The translations under genes were made by a program, and so were the position numbers. The notes below the pieces were generated by a model. It worked only from the letters and a program-made list of their open reading frames with translations, ran no database searches and was not told the DNA's origin. From Ancylobacter sp. TS-1 (lineage in GTDB: Bacteria; Pseudomonadota; Alphaproteobacteria; Rhizobiales; Xanthobacteraceae), in NCBI RefSeq assembly GCF_009223885.1, contig NZ_CP045144.1:3212001-3276000 (forward strand): a stretch of DNA of 64,000 nt. The letters are read 5' to 3'. Every line of letters starts with the position of its first letter. Positions within the stretch are counted from its first letter, which is position 1. Below are positions 34,878 through 44,211 of this stretch, in pieces.

Positions 34878-35777
34878 TCAGATCCGCTCGGAAAGCCCCG
34901 GCGCGATGGCCCGTGCCTCGGTGAGCAGGGCGGCGACGATGGGTGTCATCGGCTCGCGGTCGAGCACCACGAGGCCCATCTGGTGCGAGACCTCCGGTCC
35001 CTCGATGGGAATGGAGCGAATGCTGTCGGGGAAGGCGAAGACGTCGGCCAGCGTGTTGGCGACGACGCTGGCCCATTTGCCGGTGCGCACATGCGAGAGC
35101 AGGGCGATGGTGGAGTTGGCCTCCAGCATCGGCGTTACCGTGTGGCCGGATTCGGCAAGCTGCTTGTCGACGATGCGCCGGTTCTGCATGTCGGGGGTGA
35201 GCAGGCACAGCGGCACCCGGCCGACCTCCTCCCATGTCACCTTGGCGCGGTCGCCGAGCGGGGAATCCACCGAGGTGAGGAAGCGGTAGCCCTCGCGGTA
35301 GAGCGGCACGGTCTTCACCCGCCCGAGCGGGTCGTTGTCGAGATAGGTGACGCCGGCATCGGCTTCCAGGTTCTCGATCAGCCGCAGCACCTCGTTGGAG
35401 GTCGCCGACATCAGCGTGAAGCGCACATCGGCGTGCTTCTCGTGGAAGGGCGTGGTGAGCTCGGAGAGCATCGGCATGGCGGTGGGGATGGCGGCGATGC
35501 GCAGATGGCCGGAAAGGCCCTTGCGCATGCCGGCGATCTCCTGGCGCATGGCGCGCACGTCGCCGATGACCCGCCGCGCCCATTGCAGCGCCCGCTCGCC
35601 CTCCGGCGTGAAGCCGATGAAGCGCGAGCCGCGCTCGACAAGGCGCACGCCGAGCTGTTCCTCAAGCTGCTTGAGGCCGGCCGACAGGGTGGGCTGGGTG
35701 ACGCCGCAGGCCTCGGCGGCGCGGCCGAAATGGCGTTCCTTGGCGAGGGCAAGCAGAAGTTCGAAACGGTCGATCAC
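34878..35777 (-). CDS. LysR family regulator, formate-dehydrogenase-cluster type
   Basis: This protein of 299 aa has the LysR helix-turn-helix RHFGRAAEACGVTQPTLSAG and wing LGVRLVERGSRFIGFTPEGE, followed by a two-lobed substrate domain. It resembles LysR proteins I know beside fds formate dehydrogenase genes, but no fds gene is in the window. Only two Cys are present and they lack the OxyR spacing, so it is not a classical OxyR. GTG at 35777 (VIDRFELLLAL) follows AGGAAG; a TTG at 35798 is rejected. A palindrome and tandem repeat lie just upstream. Confidence 0.85.
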   Translation of the reverse strand: MIDRFELLLALAKERHFGRAAEACGVTQPTLSAGLKQLEEQLGVRLVERGSRFIGFTPEGERALQWARRVIGDVRAMRQEIAGMRKGLSGHLRIAAIPTAMPMLSELTTPFHEKHADVRFTLMSATSNEVLRLIENLEADAGVTYLDNDPLGRVKTVPLYREGYRFLTSVDSPLGDRAKVTWEEVGRVPLCLLTPDMQNRRIVDKQLAESGHTVTPMLEANSTIALLSHVRTGKWASVVANTLADVFAFPDSIRSIPIEGPEVSHQMGLVVLDREPMTPIVAALLTEARAIAPGLSERI

Positions 35778-35802
35778 GCGGGACGCTTCCTGACGCAAGC
35801 AC

Positions 35803-35830
35803 GATAGAAGGATTCTATCAGACTATCAGA
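35803..35830 (-). promoter_or_regulatory. LysR-type operator: ATAG-N7-CTAT palindrome with tandem CTATCAGA
   Basis: GATAGAA, GGA, TTCTATC form a perfect inverted repeat that contains T-N11-A and ATAG-N7-CTAT. It overlaps a tandem 8-bp repeat, CTATCAGA twice (35815-35830). It lies 26 bases upstream of the LysR start, where autoregulatory LysR sites are expected. Confidence 0.65.
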
Positions 35831-35873
35831 GAACGCGGTTCCTGCGAATTGGACTGAATCGAAGCCGGCAGCG

Positions 35874-37076
35874 CTATTCTGCCGCGCCGCGCAGGCCGAG
35901 CGGGGTCGGCAGCAGCTCGGGCAGTTCCGCCTGCGCGGCGGTGGGGATGGCCTCGCCCTCGAATTCGAGCTGTTCGATGCGGGCGCCGCGCTTGGCCACC
36001 TTGTCGGCCGAGGTCAGCGCCTGCGCGACGTCCTCGTTGACCTGCCCGAAATGCTTCTGGAGATTGCCCACGCGGTCGCGCAGGCGGATCACGTCGGCGA
36101 CCAGCTTGCCGCATTCGGCGCGGATGAGGTCGGCCTGCTCGCGCATGCGCGCATCCTTGCAGATGGCCTGCACCACCTGCACCGCCAGCATCAGCAGCGA
36201 GGGCGAGACGATGACGACGCGGGCGCGAAAAGCCTGCTGGATCACCTCGTCGAAATGCTCGTGTAGCTCGGCATAGACGGACTCGGAGGGCACGAACATC
36301 AGCGCGATGTCCTGCGTCTCGCCGCTGACGAGGTAGCGCTCGGCAATGTCCTTCACATGCGTGCCGACATCACGCTTGAGCCGGGTCTGCGCCTGCTTGC
36401 GGGCCTCGTCCGTCTGCGCCTCGCGAAAGGCGGTGACGGCCTCCAGCGGGAACTTGGAATCGATCAGCAGCGGGCGCTTGTCGCCGGGCAGGAAGATAGC
36501 GCAGTCGGCGCGCCGCCCGCTCGCCAGCGTGTGCTGGAAGGCGAAGCTGTCGCGCGGCAGCCCGTCGGCGACCAGTGCCTGCAGCCGGCCCTCGCCGAAA
36601 GCGCCGCGCGCCTGCTTGTTGGAAAGCGTCTCGCGCAGGCTCATCACCTGGCCGGACAGTTCCCCGAGCGAGAGGCGGGCCTGATCCACCAGCGCGAGCC
36701 GCTCGTTGAGCTTGGTGAGGTTCTCGTGCGTCGCCTCGGCCGAGCGGGCGAGGCTCTCGCCCATGCGGTGGGTGGAGGCGTCGAGACGCTCGGCCACCGC
36801 GCGGGCGAGTTCGCCCTGGCGCTGGGCCAACACCTCGGCCATGGACTGCACGCGGCCGATGGTCTCCGACTGGGTGCGGGCGAGATCGGCGAGGCGCTGT
36901 TCCAACTCGTCGGCGCGGCGCGCCTGCTCGTCCGCCTCCAGCGCGTTCTGCCGGGCGCTGCGCGAGACGGCGCGCAGCACGGCGACGAGCAGGAGGAAGG
37001 CGAGGGCGCCGGCGCCGGCGAGCGCCTGCATCAGCGTCACCGGCTGGCTGCCGAGGGAGAAGAGCACCTGATCCAT
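35874..37076 (-). CDS. rmuC: RmuC family DNA recombination protein
   Basis: This 400-aa protein has an N-terminal membrane helix ([20 protein letters not shown]), a long coiled coil to about residue 160, and the RmuC nuclease-like core with [27 protein letters not shown] and the [20 protein letters not shown] segment. RmuC limits DNA inversions at short repeats; its biochemical activity is not firmly known. ATG is at 37076, divergent from def. Confidence 0.92.
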   Translation of the reverse strand: MDQVLFSLGSQPVTLMQALAGAGALAFLLLVAVLRAVSRSARQNALEADEQARRADELEQRLADLARTQSETIGRVQSMAEVLAQRQGELARAVAERLDASTHRMGESLARSAEATHENLTKLNERLALVDQARLSLGELSGQVMSLRETLSNKQARGAFGEGRLQALVADGLPRDSFAFQHTLASGRRADCAIFLPGDKRPLLIDSKFPLEAVTAFREAQTDEARKQAQTRLKRDVGTHVKDIAERYLVSGETQDIALMFVPSESVYAELHEHFDEVIQQAFRARVVIVSPSLLMLAVQVVQAICKDARMREQADLIRAECGKLVADVIRLRDRVGNLQKHFGQVNEDVAQALTSADKVAKRGARIEQLEFEGEAIPTAAQAELPELLPTPLGLRGAAE

Positions 37077-37187
37077 CGCGCCCTTCTAGCAGATTCGAAA
37101 TGCGGCTGCGAACGTAGCGGGAACATTCTCCACCGCCGGGGCAGGGGCTCCGTTGACCGGCGTGGAACGGTCTACTATCTGAACGGC

Positions 37188-37742
37188 ATGTCGATACGCC
37201 CTCTCGTCATCCTCCCCGATTCCCGCCTGCGGCTCATTTCCGATCCCGTCATGCGCGTGGACGCGCGCGTGCGCGCGATCGTCGAGGACATGTTCGAGAC
37301 TATGTATGACGCGCCCGGCGTCGGGCTGGCGGCGATCCAGGTCGGCATTCCCGAGCGCATCGTCACCATCGATGTCGGCCCGCGCGAGGCCGAGGGCAAG
37401 GAAGGCGGCGAGGGCAGCGACGAGAAGCGGCCCATCGCGCTGATCAACCCGGAGATCGTCGCCGTGTCCGAGGACCTGTCGGTCTATTCGGAAGGCTGCC
37501 TGTCGATCCCGGAATATTACGCCGACGTCGAGCGCCCCGCGAGCGTGCGGGTGCGCTACATGGACATCAACGGCGAGACGCGCGAGATCGACGCCGACGG
37601 CCTGCTCGCCACCTGCGTGCAGCATGAGATCGACCATCTCGACGGCGTGCTGTTCATCGACCACATCTCCAAGCTCAAGCGCGACCGGGTGGTGAAGAAG
37701 TTCACCAAGCTCGCCCGCGACAAGGAGCGCGACGGGGTCTGA
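37188..37742 (+). CDS. def: Peptide deformylase
   Basis: This 184-aa metalloenzyme removes the formyl group from nascent proteins. The three motifs are [17 protein letters not shown] and QHEIDHLDG, giving the Cys and two His metal ligands and catalytic Glu. A charged insert ([14 protein letters not shown]) lies between motifs one and two. ATG at 37188 is chosen. fmt follows 38 bases later, so formylation and deformylation are encoded together. Confidence 0.96.
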   Translation: MSIRPLVILPDSRLRLISDPVMRVDARVRAIVEDMFETMYDAPGVGLAAIQVGIPERIVTIDVGPREAEGKEGGEGSDEKRPIALINPEIVAVSEDLSVYSEGCLSIPEYYADVERPASVRVRYMDINGETREIDADGLLATCVQHEIDHLDGVLFIDHISKLKRDRVVKKFTKLARDKERDGV

Positions 37743-37780
37743 TCCTCGCCCGCCTGTCCTCTTTCTCGCCGGGAGCCCGC

Positions 37781-38698
37781 ATGCGCATCGTCTTCATGGG
37801 CACGCCCGATTTCGCGGTGCCGACGCTGGTCGAGATCGTCGGCGCCGGCCACGAGGTGGTCGCCGTCTACACGCGCGCGCCGGCGCAGGCCGGGCGCCGC
37901 GGGCTGGAAATGGTGCCCTCGCCGGTGCACCGCACGGCCGAGCGCCTCGGCATCCCCGTGCTGACCCCGGCGACGCTGCGCGACGCGGCGGCGGCCGAAA
38001 CCTTCGCCGCGCATCAGGCGGACGTCGCGGTGGTGGTCGCCTATGGCCGCATCCTGCCGCAGAACATCCTCGACCTGCCGACGCTCGGCTGCCTCAACCT
38101 GCACGCCTCGCTGCTGCCGCGCTGGCGCGGCGCCGCGCCGATCCAGCGCGCCATCATGGCCGGGGATGCCGAGACCGGCGTCGCCGTCATGAAGATGGAG
38201 GCCGGGCTCGATACCGGGCCGGTCGGCCTCGTCGAGCGCGTCGCCATCGGGGCGGACATGACGGCGGGCGAACTGCACGACCGGCTGATGATCGTCGGCG
38301 GCGACCTGATCGGCCGCGCGCTGGCGGCGCTGGAGCGCGGCGCGCTCGGCTTCACGCCGCAGCCGGAAGACGGCGTGACCTACGCCGCCAAGATCGACAA
38401 GAGCGAGACCCGCATCGACTGGGGCAAGCCGGCAAAGGCGGTGCACGACCATATTCGCGGCCTCTCGCCCTTCCCGGGCGCGTGGTTCGAACTCGACGGC
38501 GTGCGGGTGAAGGTGCTGCGCTCGACGCTCGGCGACGGCGCGGGCGCACCCGGCACGGTGCTGGACGAGGCGCTCACCATCGCCTGCGGGGACGGTGCCG
38601 TGCGGCTCGTCGAGGTGCAGAAGGCGGGCAGCCGGGCGATGGCGGCGCAGGAATTCCTGCGCGGCACGGCGCTCGGGCCCGGCGCGGTGCTGGCATGA
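37781..38698 (+). CDS. fmt: Methionyl-tRNA formyltransferase
   Basis: This 305-aa enzyme formylates initiator Met-tRNA using 10-formyltetrahydrofolate. The N-terminal [16 protein letters not shown], the folate/catalytic segment [20 protein letters not shown] and the EAGLDTGPV segment are diagnostic. A C-terminal OB-fold domain begins near residue 205. The stop overlaps the next gene by 4 bases. Confidence 0.97.
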   Translation: MRIVFMGTPDFAVPTLVEIVGAGHEVVAVYTRAPAQAGRRGLEMVPSPVHRTAERLGIPVLTPATLRDAAAAETFAAHQADVAVVVAYGRILPQNILDLPTLGCLNLHASLLPRWRGAAPIQRAIMAGDAETGVAVMKMEAGLDTGPVGLVERVAIGADMTAGELHDRLMIVGGDLIGRALAALERGALGFTPQPEDGVTYAAKIDKSETRIDWGKPAKAVHDHIRGLSPFPGAWFELDGVRVKVLRSTLGDGAGAPGTVLDEALTIACGDGAVRLVEVQKAGSRAMAAQEFLRGTALGPGAVLA

Positions 38699-39150
38699 GC
38701 GCGCCCTTCATCCGCGCACTCACGCCCCCGGATCACGCGCACTGGCTGCCGCTGTGGCGGGCCTATCTCACCTTCTACGAGGCGTCGCTGCCGGACGAGG
38801 TGACGGCCACGACCTGGGGACGCCTGCTCGACCCCGCCGAGCCGGTGCACGGCGCGCTGGCCTTCGACGGCGAGGGCCGGGCGGTCGGGCTGGTGCACTG
38901 GATTTTCCACCGCTCGACCTGGGCGGTGGGCGAGGTGTGCTACCTCAACGATCTCTATGTCGATCCCGGCCAGCGCGGCGGCGGCTTCGGCCGCGCCCTG
39001 ATCGCCCATGTGGCGGCGGATGCCCGCGCGCAGGGCGCCGCCAAGGTCTACTGGCTCACCCACGAGACCAACGCCACGGCGCAGCGCCTCTACAACGCCG
39101 TCGCCGAACGCACCGGCTTCATCCAGTACCGCAAGGTGCTGGAGCCCTGA
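38695..39150 (+). CDS. GNAT family N-acetyltransferase
   Basis: This protein of 151 aa has the acetyl-CoA binding motif [14 protein letters not shown] and the preceding strand [10 protein letters not shown], standard GNAT motif A, plus the C-terminal [20 protein letters not shown]. It overlaps fmt by 4 bases, so it belongs to the def-fmt operon. The acetyl acceptor is unknown. Confidence 0.9.
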   Translation: MSAPFIRALTPPDHAHWLPLWRAYLTFYEASLPDEVTATTWGRLLDPAEPVHGALAFDGEGRAVGLVHWIFHRSTWAVGEVCYLNDLYVDPGQRGGGFGRALIAHVAADARAQGAAKVYWLTHETNATAQRLYNAVAERTGFIQYRKVLEP

Positions 39151-39176
39151 GGGAAAGATAGGGCGCGCCGGCGAGC

Positions 39177-39260
39177 GTCATCCCGGACGACCGCAGGCCG
39201 ATCCGGGATCGCGTCGCATGGCGCGCGACCCCGGCTCTCGCGACGCTCGGCCGGGATGAC
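39177..39260. repeat. Intergenic palindromic repeat (copy E)
   Basis: Outer arms GTCATCCCGG and CCGGGATGAC enclose GACGACCGCAGGCCGATCC on the left and CCCCGGCTCTCGCGACGCTC on the right. It fills most of the 128-base gap between the GNAT gene (+) and the peroxiredoxin gene (-), which are convergent. Confidence 0.8.
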
Positions 39261-39278
39261 GTTCCGGCGAAGAGTGCC

Positions 39279-39914
39279 TCACTTCCCCGGCTGGGCGACC
39301 ACGCGCAGATAGGGCTTCAGCGTCTTCCAGCCCTGCGGAAACTTCTCCTTCGCCGCTTCGTCGCTCACGGAAGGAACGATGATCACGTCGTCGCCGTCCT
39401 TCCAGTTCGCCGGCGTGGCGACCGAATGCTGGGCGGTGAGCTGGAGCGAGTCGATGACGCGCAGGATCTCGTCGAAGTTGCGCCCCGCGCTCGCCGGATA
39501 GGTGAGCGAGAGCTTCAGCTTCTTGTCCGGCCCGACGACGAACACCGAGCGCACCGTCATGGTGTCCGACGCGTTCGGGTGGATCATGTCGTAGAGGTCG
39601 GCGACCTTGCGGTCCTGATCGGCGATCAGCGGGAAGTTCGGGGCGTAGCCCTGCGTCTCGGCGATGTCGTCCGCCCATTTCGCATGGGCGTCGAGCGGGT
39701 CGACGGAGAGCCCGATCACCTTGACGTTGCGGCGGTCGAATTCGGGCTTGAGCCGGGCGACCTGGCCAAGCTCGGTGGTGCAGACCGGGGTGAAGTTCTT
39801 CGGGTGCGAGAACAGCACGCCCCAGGAATCGCCGAGCCACTCATGGAAGCGGATCGGGCCTTCGGTGGTTTCGGCCTCGAAGTCGGGGACGACGTCCCCA
39901 AGACGCAGTGTCAT
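39279..39914 (-). CDS. 1-Cys peroxiredoxin (Prx6 type)
   Basis: This 211-aa protein reduces hydrogen peroxide and organic peroxides. The peroxidatic Cys45 is in FTPVCTTELG, with SHPKNFTPV ahead of it. The length and the extended C-terminal part (PANWKDGDDVIIVPSVSDEE-like, here ending SDEA) fit the Prx6 subfamily. It contains no other Cys, so an external reductant is needed. An AT-rich palindrome lies 36 bases upstream. Confidence 0.94.
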   Translation of the reverse strand: MTLRLGDVVPDFEAETTEGPIRFHEWLGDSWGVLFSHPKNFTPVCTTELGQVARLKPEFDRRNVKVIGLSVDPLDAHAKWADDIAETQGYAPNFPLIADQDRKVADLYDMIHPNASDTMTVRSVFVVGPDKKLKLSLTYPASAGRNFDEILRVIDSLQLTAQHSVATPANWKDGDDVIIVPSVSDEAAKEKFPQGWKTLKPYLRVVAQPGK

Positions 39915-39949
39915 GACAGCCTCCTGAATGCGGCGGAAAGTGAAAAGTC

Positions 39950-39967
39950 TATAATTCTTGTATTATA
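39950..39967 (-). promoter_or_regulatory. AT-rich palindrome upstream of the peroxiredoxin gene
   Basis: TATAAT, six bases, ATTATA form a perfect inverted repeat 36 bases before the peroxiredoxin ATG, in a short AT-rich island. It can serve as a -10 element and as an operator. It lacks the OxyR ATAG-N7-CTAT pattern. Confidence 0.45.
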
Positions 39968-40022
39968 CTGCCGGGCGCCCCGCTTAGGAAGCGCCATAGC
40001 GCGCCCCCCGTCGGGCCGGCAT

Positions 40023-40047
40023 GGAACCGACGCCTGTTCCGCACGTT
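40023..40047 (+). promoter_or_regulatory. EcfG-type promoter upstream of the glycine-zipper lipoprotein
   Basis: GGAAC, 16 bases, CGTTAC on the plus strand is an exact match. The ATG it would serve is 154 bases downstream, with no other gene between, so the leader is long. The rest of the 39915-40200 gap shows only GC-rich sequence. Confidence 0.7.
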
Positions 40048-40200
40048 ACAGCACGGGCGGCCGGACGGCTCTGTGACGTAAGGGGCAAACGCCCGCACAT
40101 TTGCGGGAGCGTGCCTCCACGATCGCGCGTTTCCGCCCTACGCCACGTCAAACGGGCGCCGCGCCGCATCGGCCGGGGCCGCTGCATCTGGAGAGGGAAC

Positions 40201-40458
40201 ATGCTCAAGATCGTTGCGATTTCCGCCGTCGCGCTCAGCCTCGCGGCCTGCACCACCACCGAGCGCCGGACGGCGGGCGGCGCGCTCATCGGCGGCGGCA
40301 CGGGAGCTGTGATCGGCGGCATCGCCGGCGGCGGCACCGGCGCGGCGATCGGCGCGGGCGTCGGCGCGGGCGCCGGCGCGCTCATCGGCGCGGCCACCTC
40401 GCCCGGCGACTGCTGGGCCTATGACCGTTATGGCCGCCGCGTGGCGGTGCGCTGCTGA
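40201..40458 (+). CDS. Small glycine-zipper lipoprotein (YMGG-like), putative EcfG target
   Basis: This 85-aa protein has a lipoprotein signal with lipobox SLAAC (Cys17), then repeated GxxxG-rich segments (GGALIGGGTGAVIGGIAGGG and onward to residue 65), the glycine-zipper pattern of outer-membrane-associated proteins. The C-terminus CWAYDRYGRRVAVRC holds two Cys. GGAGAGGG precedes ATG 40201. A terminator follows. Function is unknown; such proteins are usually envelope stress proteins. Confidence 0.88.
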   Translation: MLKIVAISAVALSLAACTTTERRTAGGALIGGGTGAVIGGIAGGGTGAAIGAGVGAGAGALIGAATSPGDCWAYDRYGRRVAVRC

Positions 40459-40487
40459 CCGCAGCGCCGACAACAGACAGAGCGAGG

Positions 40488-40513
40488 CGGCCCCCGAGCG
40501 GGGCCGTTTTCGT
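40488..40513 (+). terminator. Factor-independent terminator after the lipoprotein gene
   Basis: CGGCCCC and GGGGCCG form a perfect 7-bp stem with a 5-base loop, followed by TTTTCGT. It is 29 bases past the lipoprotein stop and 7 bases before the convergent repressor gene's stop. Confidence 0.82.
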
Positions 40514-40519
40514 ATTTCC

Positions 40520-41146
40520 CTACTGGCTCGCCCACAGCACGCGGGCGATCCAGGCGATCTCGCCTTCCTGAAGCAGCCGGTCGGGATGCTCGGGGTTGAG
40601 CGAGCGCAGTTCCACCGTGCGGGCGGTCTGGCGCTTGAGTTCCTTGGCCAGCACCTCGCCCTCGCGCGTCTTCACGATCACCCGGTCGCCGCGCCGCACC
40701 GGCGCGGCCGGCGAGACCACCACGACATCGCCGTCGCGATAGAGCGGCAGCATGGAATCGCCGGCAATCTCCAGCGCATAGGCGTGCTCGTCGCCGACAT
40801 CGGGAAAGGCGATCTCGTCCCAGGCGCCGCCGACCGGAAAGCCCGCATCGTCGAAATAGCCGCCGCCGCCTGCCTGCGCGAAGCCGATCAGCGGGATGGC
40901 GCGCCGCGCCGCGCCCGTCCCGTCCACCAGCGCCATGAAATCGTCGAGGGGGGTGCCGGTGGCGGCGAGGATCTTGGCGATGCTCTCGGTGGAGGGCCAG
41001 CGCGCGCGCCCGTCCGCCGCTTCCCGCTTGGAGCGGTTGAAGGTGGTGGCGTCGAGCCCGGCCCGCTTGGCCAGCGCCGAGACGCTCAGCCCGTGGCGCT
41101 CGGCCAGACGGTCGACGGCCCGCCATATCTGTGCGTGGGTGAGCAT
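40520..41146 (-). CDS. XRE-HTH / S24 peptidase family repressor (LexA- or CI-like)
   Basis: This 208-aa protein has an N-terminal helix-turn-helix (GLSVSALAKRAGLDATTFNR) and a C-terminal S24 domain with Ser131 in AGDSMLP and Lys168 in VLAKELKRQ, the usual Ser-Lys dyad. A possible self-cleavage Ala-Gly lies at residues 92-93. Such proteins repress genes until self-cleavage or act as stable regulators. No phage genes surround it. Two inverted repeats lie upstream. Confidence 0.88.
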   Translation of the reverse strand: MLTHAQIWRAVDRLAERHGLSVSALAKRAGLDATTFNRSKREAADGRARWPSTESIAKILAATGTPLDDFMALVDGTGAARRAIPLIGFAQAGGGGYFDDAGFPVGGAWDEIAFPDVGDEHAYALEIAGDSMLPLYRDGDVVVVSPAAPVRRGDRVIVKTREGEVLAKELKRQTARTVELRSLNPEHPDRLLQEGEIAWIARVLWASQ

Positions 41147-41153
41147 GGCGCCT

Positions 41154-41221
41154 GTTCGGAATATGGTCAGATGAATAGGAATTATACCCTATTTCGGCCA
41201 AAGTCCAGCCGTGTTCCGAAC
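41154..41221. promoter_or_regulatory. Two nested inverted repeats upstream of the S24 repressor
   Basis: GTTCGGAA (41154-41161) and TTCCGAAC (41214-41221) are perfect complements enclosing AATAGG, 8 bases, CCTATT (41174-41193). The outer pair lies only 8 bases before the repressor start, which fits autorepression. The outer and inner repeats have different sequences. Confidence 0.5.
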
Positions 41222-41289
41222 CGCGTCCGCGCCTCTGGACAGCCCGGCCGCGCGGCCTAGGATGCGCGCCCCCGCCACGGAGGTCAGCG

Positions 41290-42726
41290 ATGCCGGAGCC
41301 GAGCCAAGACCGGGACAGCGCCACCCGCGCCTTGCTGATGGATGCCGCCCGGCGTGCGGCCGACTACCGCGATGCGGATGCCGGGCGCGAGCGGCCGGTC
41401 ATCGGCTATGCCGAGGCGGTCGCGGCCTTCGACGGCGAACTCCCCGCGCGGGGAGAGGAGCCGCACGCGGTGCTCGACGCGCTTGTACGTGCCGCCGAAC
41501 CGGGCCTGCATTCGACCACCGGGCCGCGCTTCTTCGGCTGGGTGATCGGCAGTTCGCATCCTGTCGGCGTCGCCGCCGACTGGCTGACCTCGGCCTGGGG
41601 GCAGAACACCGCCAACCATGTCGCCGCCCCGGCCGCCGCCGCCGCCGAGACGGTGGCCGCGCGCTGGCTGCTCGAATTGCTGCGCCTGCCGGCCGACGCC
41701 TCGGTGGGCTTCGTCACCGGCGCGACGATGGCCAATTTCGTCGGCCTCGCCGCCGCGCGTGGCGAGGTGCTGCGCCGTGCCGGCTGGGATGTCGCCGAGC
41801 GCGGGCTGTTCGGCGCGCCGCCGGTGCGGGTGGTGATCGGGGACGAGGCGCACAGCACCGTCTTCTCGGCGCTCAACTATCTCGGTTTCGGCCGCGAGAG
41901 CCTGGTGCGCGTGCCGACCGACGCGCAGGGCGCCATCCGTCCCGACGCCTTCGCGCAGGCCTTGCCGCGCCAAGGGCCGCTTATCGTGGTGACGCAGGCC
42001 GGCCAGCTCAACACCGGCGCCTTCGACCCGCACGACAGTCTCGTGCCGCTGGCCAAGGCGCGTGGCGCCTGGGTGCATGTGGACGGCGCCTTCGGCCTGT
42101 GGGCGCGCGCCTGCCCCTCGCGGGCGGCGCTGGCGCGCGGCGTGGAACTGGCCGATTCCTGGGCGACCGATGGCCATAAATGGCTGCAGACGCCGTTCGA
42201 TTGCGGCTATGCCATCGTGCGCGACGGCGAGGCGCACCGGCGGGCCATGACCATCGCGGCGAGCTATCTGCCGCCGGTGCAGGGGGGCGAGCGCGATCCC
42301 TCCCATCACGTGCCGGAACTCTCGCGCCGCGCGCGCGGCTTCAGCACCTGGGCGCTGCTGCGCCATTTCGGCCGCGACGGCGTGGCCGAAATGGTGGAGC
42401 GCCATTGCGCGCTGGCGCGGCGGCTGGCCGACCGCCTCGCCGCCGAGCCGGGCGTCGCGGTGCTCAACGACGTCGTGCTCAACCAGCTTCTGGTGCGCTT
42501 CGGCGCCGACCGCGACATGGCGGCGGGCGACGCGGCCACGCTCGCCACCATCGCGGCGATCCAGGCCGAGGGCACCTGCTTCGCCGGCGGGGCGAAATGG
42601 CGCGGGCGCTGGGCGATGCGGGTCTCGATCATCGGCGCGGCGACGTGCGCGGCGGACATCGACCGTTCGGCCGAGGCGATGATCGCGTGCTGGAGGTCCG
42701 TTGCCAGCGCCGCCGCGCAGGGCTAG
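41290..42726 (+). CDS. Pyridoxal-dependent decarboxylase / aminotransferase-like protein (group II)
   Basis: This 478-aa PLP protein has the group II decarboxylase features HVDGAFGLWAR and the Schiff-base lysine in DGHKWLQTPFDCG, plus FFGWVIGSSHPVGVAADWL near the N-terminus. Substrate could be an aromatic or acidic amino acid; the neighbours do not tell. It has an alphaproteobacterial codon use like the rest of the window. Confidence 0.86.
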   Translation: MPEPSQDRDSATRALLMDAARRAADYRDADAGRERPVIGYAEAVAAFDGELPARGEEPHAVLDALVRAAEPGLHSTTGPRFFGWVIGSSHPVGVAADWLTSAWGQNTANHVAAPAAAAAETVAARWLLELLRLPADASVGFVTGATMANFVGLAAARGEVLRRAGWDVAERGLFGAPPVRVVIGDEAHSTVFSALNYLGFGRESLVRVPTDAQGAIRPDAFAQALPRQGPLIVVTQAGQLNTGAFDPHDSLVPLAKARGAWVHVDGAFGLWARACPSRAALARGVELADSWATDGHKWLQTPFDCGYAIVRDGEAHRRAMTIAASYLPPVQGGERDPSHHVPELSRRARGFSTWALLRHFGRDGVAEMVERHCALARRLADRLAAEPGVAVLNDVVLNQLLVRFGADRDMAAGDAATLATIAAIQAEGTCFAGGAKWRGRWAMRVSIIGAATCAADIDRSAEAMIACWRSVASAAAQG

Positions 42727-42770
42727 AGCCTGACCGGCGGCGCGAGCCGTCGCATGCGGGGGCCTTTGAC

Positions 42771-43121
42771 GTGACCGACATCATCTACAAGATCGCGCCG
42801 CGCGCGCTCTGGCACGAGGCCGAGGCGGCGGGGCGCTTCGAGGGCGCGCCGGTCGACCGCGCCGACGGCTTCATCCACTTCTCCACCGCCGCGCAGGTGG
42901 CGGAGACGGCCGGCAAGCATTTCGCCGGGCAGGACGACCTTCTTCTCGTGGCCGTGCGCACCGATGCGCTCGATCCCGACGCGCTGCGCTGGGAGCCCTC
43001 GCGCGGCGGCGCGCTGTTCCCCCATCTCTACGGCCCGCTCGGTCTTGGCGCCGTGGTGGCCGTGCGCCCGCTGCCGCTGGGCGCCGACGGCCGGCACGTC
43101 TTTCCCGATCTGGAGGGCTGA
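42771..43121 (+). CDS. DUF952 family protein
   Basis: This 116-aa protein has the DUF952 pattern IYKIAPRALWHEAEAAGRF, DGFIHFST and FPHLYGPL. Function is unknown. GTG at 42771 gives the normal family length. It is followed 3 bases later by pyrD, so they are co-transcribed; DUF952-pyrD is a common pair in Rhizobiales. Confidence 0.88.
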   Translation: MTDIIYKIAPRALWHEAEAAGRFEGAPVDRADGFIHFSTAAQVAETAGKHFAGQDDLLLVAVRTDALDPDALRWEPSRGGALFPHLYGPLGLGAVVAVRPLPLGADGRHVFPDLEG

Positions 43122-43124
43122 GCC

Positions 43125-44204
43125 ATGCGCGCGCTGCTCGACCTCGCTCTGCCGGCGGCCCGTCTCCTCGACCCGGAGACGGCGCACGGCCTCGCCATCC
43201 GGGCGCTGTCCGCCTTGCCGGCCCGCCCGCTGCCGGTGGACGATCCGCGCCTTGCCGTGAACGCCTTCGGCCTCGCCTTCCCCAATCCGGTCGGGCTGGC
43301 GGCGGGCTTCGACAAGGAGGCCGAGGTGCCGGACGCGCTGCTCGGCGCCGGCTTCGGCTTCGTCGAGGTCGGCACCATCACGCCGCGCCCGCAGCCGGGC
43401 AATCCGCGCCCGCGCAATTTCCGCCTCACCGAGGACCGCGCGGTGATCAACCGCTACGGCTTCAACAGTGGCGGCCACGGCCCGGCGCGCGCCCGGCTGG
43501 CGGCCCGCAAGGGCAGGGCCGGCATTGTCGGGGTCAATGTCGGGGCCAACAAGGATTCGACCGACCGCGCGGCGGACTATGTGGCGGGCATCGCCGCCTT
43601 CGCCGGGCTCGCCACCTATTTCACCGCCAATGTCTCCTCGCCCAACACGCCCGGCCTGCGCGACCTGCAGGAGGAGAAAGCACTCGACGACCTGCTGGCG
43701 CGGCTCGTCGAGGCGCGCGAGCGCGTGGCGCCGGGCATTCCGCTGCTGCTGAAGATCGCCCCCGACCTCGCCCTGCCGCATCTCGACGCGGTGATCGAGG
43801 TGGTGCGCCGGCGCCGCGTCGACGGGCTGATCGTCGCCAACACCACCATCTCGCGCCCGGCGGGCCTGCGTTCGCGCCATAGCGGCGAGACCGGCGGCCT
43901 TTCCGGCCGGCCGCTCTTCGCGCTCTCCACCCGCATGCTGGCGGAAGCCTATGTGCGGGCCGACGGGGCCTTTCCGATCGTCGGGGTCGGCGGCATCGAC
44001 AGCCCGGAGACGGCGCTGGCCAAGATCGAGGCTGGCGCCAGCCTGATCCAGCTCTATTCCGGCCTCGTCTATGAGGGGCTGGGGCTGGCCGGGCGCATCA
44101 AGCAGGGGCTGCTGGCCCGCCTGTCGCGCGAGGGCACGACGCTCGCCGCGCTGACCGGCCGGCGGGCGCGCGAGCGGGTGGCGGAGCGCTTCCCCGGCAC
44201 CTGA
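43125..44204 (+). CDS. pyrD: Dihydroorotate dehydrogenase (quinone), class 2
   Basis: This 359-aa membrane-associated flavoenzyme oxidises dihydroorotate to orotate in pyrimidine synthesis, passing electrons to quinone. It shows [32 protein letters not shown], the catalytic serine in [14 protein letters not shown] and FMN-binding IVGVGGIDS. The class 2 N-terminal helix extension is present. It ends 7 bases from the convergent MATE gene. Confidence 0.96.
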   Translation: MRALLDLALPAARLLDPETAHGLAIRALSALPARPLPVDDPRLAVNAFGLAFPNPVGLAAGFDKEAEVPDALLGAGFGFVEVGTITPRPQPGNPRPRNFRLTEDRAVINRYGFNSGGHGPARARLAARKGRAGIVGVNVGANKDSTDRAADYVAGIAAFAGLATYFTANVSSPNTPGLRDLQEEKALDDLLARLVEARERVAPGIPLLLKIAPDLALPHLDAVIEVVRRRRVDGLIVANTTISRPAGLRSRHSGETGGLSGRPLFALSTRMLAEAYVRADGAFPIVGVGGIDSPETALAKIEAGASLIQLYSGLVYEGLGLAGRIKQGLLARLSREGTTLAALTGRRARERVAERFPGT

Positions 44205-44211
44205 GGACGGC

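Noticed and set aside
34878..35777. Calling the LysR-type gene oxyR
   Set aside because: The paired redox cysteines of OxyR are absent; only the operator-like site resembles OxyR.
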